NCBI GenBank assembly: GCA_002751075.1
Contig: NAOQ01000026.1
Coordinates: forward strand, 88,734 to 112,644
DNA length: 23,911 nucleotides
Source of the DNA: Ichthyophonus hoferi
Taxonomy: Eukaryota; Opisthokonta; Ichthyosporea; Ichthyophonida; Ichthyophonidae
Reading direction: 5' to 3'
The translations under genes and the position numbers were made by a program. Each line of letters opens with the position of its first letter. The stretch's first letter is position 1. Below are positions 20,096 through 23,911 of this stretch, in pieces. Below the pieces are notes generated by a model that saw only the letters and a list, made by a program, of their open reading frames with translations, was not told where the DNA came from and made no database searches.

Positions 20096-21971
20096 CTGTT
20101 AGTATATATATATATATGGGTAGGTGTATGTATGTGGATATGTGCATTAGCAAGTACTCATACATTTAAAGATTAAAGTGTATACTAGACACTGACCCTT
20201 TTCCTTCATCTGAAGTCGATAAAATGCATACAGAGAGAAAGAAGGAAAGGCCATAACATAAACTATCCCCTGTTATAGTCTAGTATATCATGCTATATCC
20301 TAAAGTGTCCTCTGCATCTCTCCTTATCTTATCCAGTACGGTATCATATGTTATTTTATCGTAGTATATTATATTGTCATAATATGCTCTCCTACATTGT
20401 GTTGCACTGTACTGTATTGTATTATGTTAAGGTACATTAAATCATATTACGTTATATTTTATCTTATTATCATGATATAGCATGCCACTCCTATCCAATC
20501 CTACTCTATCCTAAACCTATAGGTTACTGACCTGTGTGGTCAATGATTGGATCTGCTCTTGGTGAGCCAATAGGGTTGGTTGTAAGACAATATAAGGACA
20601 CGTGGTCATGTGTAGGCTCATCTCTGCCCTTAATAATCGTTGGGTACAACCCACATTCTATAGGCGTGTAAGTATGTATGTATGTATGTATGTAGGTAGG
20701 TAGGTAGGTAGGTATGTATGTAGGTAGGTAGGTAGGTAGGTAGGTAGGTATGTATGTATTTATTTATGTGTGTATATATGTGTGTATGTATATATATATA
20801 TGTAGACTATGCCATTGTGATTATATGGCTATATTAATAGCCGTACTTATTGTTAGTTTTGCATTTTATGTATGCATATATAGATCCTGACTTACATATT
20901 GATGCTTATTTATACGCTAGCAAACCTTCTATCTGCTATCTATATATTCATCATGTAGCTATCGTTTACTCACAAGAGATTGATTGGCAGCTTGCCTTTT
21001 TGGGGGGTGGTTGTAATGTATTGATTGGCTAATTAGGATGATTAATCTACGCACTACCTATTACATATTCTCTTTATTATTTTATTTCTTCAATTCATTC
21101 GGCCAGTGATTATACACCATAAAGGGTTTTGGAGTTTCTTTTTTCACATTAACAACATACATACTATCATAGCTATATACTATCTTATATACTATTATAC
21201 ATATATTACCATACGTACATAAACATACACATCCATACATATATATATACGCCTATATATACATACATGCCCACATAAACATGCCCAATCACAGCCACAT
21301 TTATAGTCAACAGCCATACATAGACCCATGGCAACAGAATGAAGTTAGACCAATCATACCTGTCCTGGACACGACATCTCTATCTTAAGACACTCATTTC
21401 CTAAATGTTTTTCCATCTCTGTTCGTGTAAACTGCAACCCACACCCCTCCGGGCAGTCAATCAGACAGTATTTTTCTCTGTGGAAAGGGTATATGATTAG
21501 TGATGAGCCTTGCATGAAATGGTATTATAGCACATACACGACATATAACCATCATACACCCCACTCCTTCTCCCTCCATACCCACCCCTTCTCTGTCCCT
21601 ATCTATCTTTCCCCTTCCCTATTCTTACCTACCTATGTTCTGGTAGGAAGTACCTAGGGCAGGTCTCTTCACAGTTGGGACACTTCACTTTTATATCTCC
21701 TATCTTATCTAATAGCTCCTTCGAGGCATCTTTAGTCTCCTATGAGTCATTAATTTAAGTCTGTTGTATCATTGGACATACTAAGTTTATTATTATTATT
21801 ATATCTAAGTACATATGCATACACAAAAACATACACATACAGATATATACATACATGCATGCCTACCTACCTACCTACATACATACATACATACATACAT
21901 ACATACATACATGTATACCTACCTACATACATACATACATATATATACATACATACATATATACATACATG

Positions 21972-22006
<35 letters not shown>

Positions 22007-23881
22007 TATACTGCCCTACCCCACACCCACCTTAGCCCAGTCCACTGTATTCTTGCAGTGTGGGCACTTCTTATCAGCCTTCCACAGACAATAAGCACAC
22101 ACACTTCCTCCACACACCACGTGATGTACAGGTGAGTCTAGTATGTTTTTACACAAGAGACAATAAAGATCTTGATCAATATCATGTTGATCGGAGTATT
22201 CATATTCCTCCCTTGGCTCAGAAGGAATAACGTAGAGGTAGGAAGCTGGCACATAACCCTCTATACCATCCTCTGTTCTCACCTGCGTAGAAATTATGTT
22301 GTTATGTTAATGGATAGTACTAGGGTGAGAGAAGGAAGAGGTTGGCGCTGTAATATGTAGGTGTGGTACTGATAGTAGTGATAATAAGAGTGGACCTATA
22401 GGAAAATATATGAATATAGTAAATTTTATGGTTAATATAGAAAAATGCATTAGTAATAATATAATATAATAACAGGCCATTAATAAGTATTTTACAAAAG
22501 TATCAATGTGCCTAATAGTGACTTAATAAATATGAAATTAAAGAACTTGTTTGGATAGAAAGCAGCAGAAATTAATAATATTATGACAGTGTGTGAATGT
22601 GATATTACGGTATTTATATTACGTGTATGAGTCATGTATGTAAAAAAATGCTGTATGGAATGTGTGTGGGTGTATAATTGTATTTATTTGTAGTGTGTGT
22701 ATAGATGTTTTTTTTTAAGTAGGTATATGTGTGCACTTTGGCGTTCCTGAACCGCTAAAACATGGTTTTAACTTAACTTACAGATATGTCAGTGTAATGA
22801 TAAAAAATATACCAAATTATAGGTGATAATAGTAAATTAAAGTAGCAAGATATAAGAGCTGGTAAATAAAATTAAGTGAGATATGCAGCCTTGTATGTGA
22901 AACAAAAATCAATATAGCTACGTGAAGAAGAATGTGTTTATGTGTGTGTATATAGGTGTGTGTGTGTGTGTGTTTGTGCACATATGTGTGCAGAAATACT
23001 TGTCCTCCTTTTATACCTTCCACCATTCTACATTCTCCTCCTCATCCGCCTTTTCAAACACATGCACAGTAGACCCCTCTCTAAGTTCCACATCATGTTG
23101 ATACTTTGGTTTATAATTATATAATGCAATGCAAGGTTCAAAATCTACATTCATATTGGCGTCAGAATATAAACCAATTCATTACAATCACATAGGATGT
23201 TATTATACTGTCCCCCTTTATATAACCTTTGTACCGCATTCATCTAACCTGTTCCTCTATAAATTTAAATTTTAAAATTTAGATATATTATTGGCTAAAT
23301 TTAAATAAACAATTAATTAATACTTATATATGGTGCTTTTTTTATCTACTAGTCGTGTGCCCCGCATGATAGAAACATGTTTTATATACGTATAATATTA
23401 CCAGTAGTTTAGAAAAATGATTTTTTTCATTTATTAAATATAATAATAATTATCATTTTAATAATATCCAAATATCAAATACCTTACCTTAAAGTAGTGT
23501 ATACTACTTTGTATCCGCTTTTACTATACGATTAATATATATGTAAGCGTGTAACTTGATCCAAATGTTATAAATAACTGGGCATATTTGGCTAATCTTA
23601 ATAGATCAAACGGATTTCAATGGCTGGTCATTTATATAAACCTAGGAATTGCAGCACGACACATTCCATTGTTTAAGGCAATGGTGTACTTAAAAAACCT
23701 TGTAATAATAGCAAATAAAATATACTAAACAATATATATATATATATTCTTGATAATCAAAGCTTAATCTTTCTGCTAATACCCCATTTATTTTTGTTTT
23801 AAAAAATAATAATATTAATTAAATAATAAAATAAAGACCCGAGTACCATCTACCTAGCAAGGCTCTGAAGTTCTGAAACAT
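19928..23881 (-). CDS. SH3 / RING-like / TRAF-type zinc finger / coiled-coil protein (7 exons)
   Basis: On the minus strand, exons 23881-23854, 23144-23017, 22282-22031, 21739-21633, 21477-21360, 20657-20532 and 20095-19928 join in phase to 308 codons plus TAA. Domains: SH3 (about 14-72, with ALYNY, EWWK and GYVPASY), RING-like finger (93-128), three TRAF-type zinc fingers (156-176, 180-201, 208-231), coiled coil (about 240-282) and a Ser/Arg/Pro tail. No MATH/TRAF-C domain follows. TRAF-type fingers with a RING are typical of TRAF-family ubiquitin ligases and signalling adaptors at membranes or in the cytosol; an SH3 domain would add binding to Pro-rich partners. The role is inferred, not known. 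The ATG exon is short and predicted only from phase; an upstream in-frame stop and A at -3 support it. Confidence 0.88.
20096..20531 (-). other. Intron of the SH3-TRAF-like gene, no recognised content
   Basis: AT-rich, with a run of degenerate TGTATTG/ATATTAT-like short repeats at about 20340-20480. Ends in CTAACAG on the minus strand. Confidence 0.45.
20532..20657 (-). other. TRAF-type zinc finger 3 and start of coiled coil
   Basis: The exon starts after CTATAG with NVGCTQRLLRAEMSLHMTTC, giving C208-x6-C215-x11-H227-x3-C231, the canonical TRAF spacing, with C208 on the previous exon. It continues into LLAHQEQIQSLTTQ, heptad-like. Another open frame in this exon is rejected because it breaks both the finger and the phase. 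Confidence 0.88.
20658..21359 (-). other. Intron of the SH3-TRAF-like gene with a GTAG/GTAT array
   Basis: A compound tetranucleotide array lies at about 20668-20790, only some ten bases from the acceptor of the next exon on the minus strand. CATA-type repeats and (TA)n runs occur at 21160-21260. Confidence 0.55.
20668..20790. repeat. Compound (GTAT)n(GTAG)n tetranucleotide array
   Basis: Blocks of GTAT and GTAG alternate: GTAT, GTAG, two GTAT, about six GTAG, GTAT, then TTTA and GT/TA repeats. On the minus strand it reads CTAC/ATAC and lies where a polypyrimidine tract is expected. Confidence 0.88.
21360..21739 (-). other. TRAF-type zinc fingers 1 and 2 (two exons)
   Basis: Exons 21739-21633 and 21477-21360 share an Arg codon across their junction. 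Finger 1 is C156-x2-C159-x11-H171-x4-C176; finger 2 is C180-x3-C184-x11-H196-x4-C201. The C-x11-H spacing is that of TRAF-type fingers. Confidence 0.9.
21841..22006. repeat. (CATA)n/(CTAC)n array ending in (CA)n
   Basis: Long ACAT tetranucleotide repeat with CCTA interruptions, then a pure CA run at about 21988-22006, in the intron between the RING exon and the first zinc-finger exon. Open frames over it (Tyr/Thr/Ile/His repeats) are not genes. Confidence 0.9.
22031..22282 (-). other. End of SH3 plus RING-like finger exon
   Basis: Begins VRTEDGIEGYVPASYLYV, the last strands of SH3 with the conserved Pro-x-x-Tyr, then an acidic linker and a RING-like finger: C93-x2-C96, then C109, C114-x2-C117 and C125-x2-C128. 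The usual His after the third Cys (CGHxxC) is replaced: the sequence is CGGSVC. Two His at 105-106 lie just upstream. Confidence 0.9.
22283..23016 (-). other. Intron splitting the SH3 domain
   Basis: AT-rich intron in phase 0 between the Trp-Trp-Lys and the Val of the SH3 fold. A (TG)n tract lies at about 22953-22973. No other feature recognised. Confidence 0.5.
23017..23144 (-). other. SH3 domain exon (first two thirds)
   Basis: Encodes FEPCIALYNYKPKYQHDVEL, then REGSTVHVFEKADEEENVEWWK. ALYNY stands for the SH3 ALYDY motif, the acidic stretch for the n-Src loop, and WW for the conserved Trp that binds Pro-rich ligands. It joins in phase 0 to the next exon, which finishes the fold with GYVPASYL. 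Confidence 0.9.
23145..23853 (-). other. Intron after the candidate first exon
   Basis: Very AT-rich (long A/T runs at 23265-23340, 23410-23470 and 23790-23835). No exon, RNA gene or mobile element recognised. It could also hold the promoter if the candidate first exon is wrong. Confidence 0.4.
23854..23881 (-). other. Candidate first coding exon of the SH3-TRAF-like gene
   Basis: Reads MFQNFRALL plus one base, then a GTAGAT donor; the split codon becomes Asp with the next exon (DFEPCIALYNY). A TAA lies in frame two codons upstream. The alternative is that TTTCAG is a splice acceptor and this is a 19-base internal exon, with the true start left out of the window. Confidence 0.5.
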
Positions 23882-23911
23882 TCTTTAATAATTTACATGC
23901 TTGATTTACAC

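Noticed and set aside
20532-20657. Alternative open frame beginning at the AAG or CAG inside this exon (RDEPTHDHVSLYC)
   Set aside because: It loses the Cys/His pattern of the TRAF finger, and the ATAG acceptor at 20658 gives a phase-consistent exon with the canonical spacing.
20974-21028. Possible extra minus-strand exon with AG and GTGAGT ends
   Set aside because: It is 55 bases long and would sit between two phase-0 exons, shifting the frame of the third zinc finger; it encodes no family-like sequence.
21772-22135. Three overlapping plus-strand open frames of Tyr/Thr/Ile/His repeats
   Set aside because: They translate a tetranucleotide array and run antisense into the RING exon.
1-23911. 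Transposable-element proteins or viral remnants
   Set aside because: No transposase, reverse transcriptase, capsid or integrase motif was seen in any frame I read.

Overview
The window is AT-rich eukaryotic nuclear DNA with three spliced protein-coding genes. Introns are mostly 140-900 bases with GT-AG ends and are full of simple repeats. The gene families (SEL1L, WDR36/UTP21 and a TRAF-type zinc-finger protein with an SH3 domain) and the dense, short introns point to an animal or close animal relative. A demosponge would fit well, but nothing here fixes the species. One ambiguous base (n) lies at 24. I see no rRNA, tRNA, CRISPR array or recognisable transposon protein.

Layout: (1) 301-5105, + strand: the 3' part of a SEL1L/HRD3-like ERAD gene, eight exons running off the left edge. 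(2) 5106-5985: intergenic, with a poly(A) signal for SEL1L and then a three-copy ~45-base tandem repeat. Each copy carries an inverted CCAAT box and a CGTCA-N3-TGAC(G/A) palindrome, and the array ends about 290 bases before the next start codon. (3) 5986-18133, + strand: a complete WDR36/UTP21 gene of 24 exons, 892 codons plus stop, in phase at every junction. (4) 18134-19927: a convergent intergenic region holding a degenerate satellite-like array of about five units. (5) 23881-19928, - strand: an apparently complete seven-exon gene for a ~308-residue protein with SH3, a RING-like finger, three TRAF-type zinc fingers and a coiled coil, but no MATH/TRAF-C domain. Its first exon is the least certain part.

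The three genes do not form a pathway. SEL1L serves ER-associated degradation, WDR36 serves the small-subunit processome, and the third looks like a ubiquitin or signalling adaptor. The most unusual content is the domain order of the third gene and the RING metal ligand it appears to lack. Next come the triplicated palindrome upstream of WDR36, the satellite-like array, and several intronic tandem duplications, one of which copies a splice acceptor together with the start of its exon.
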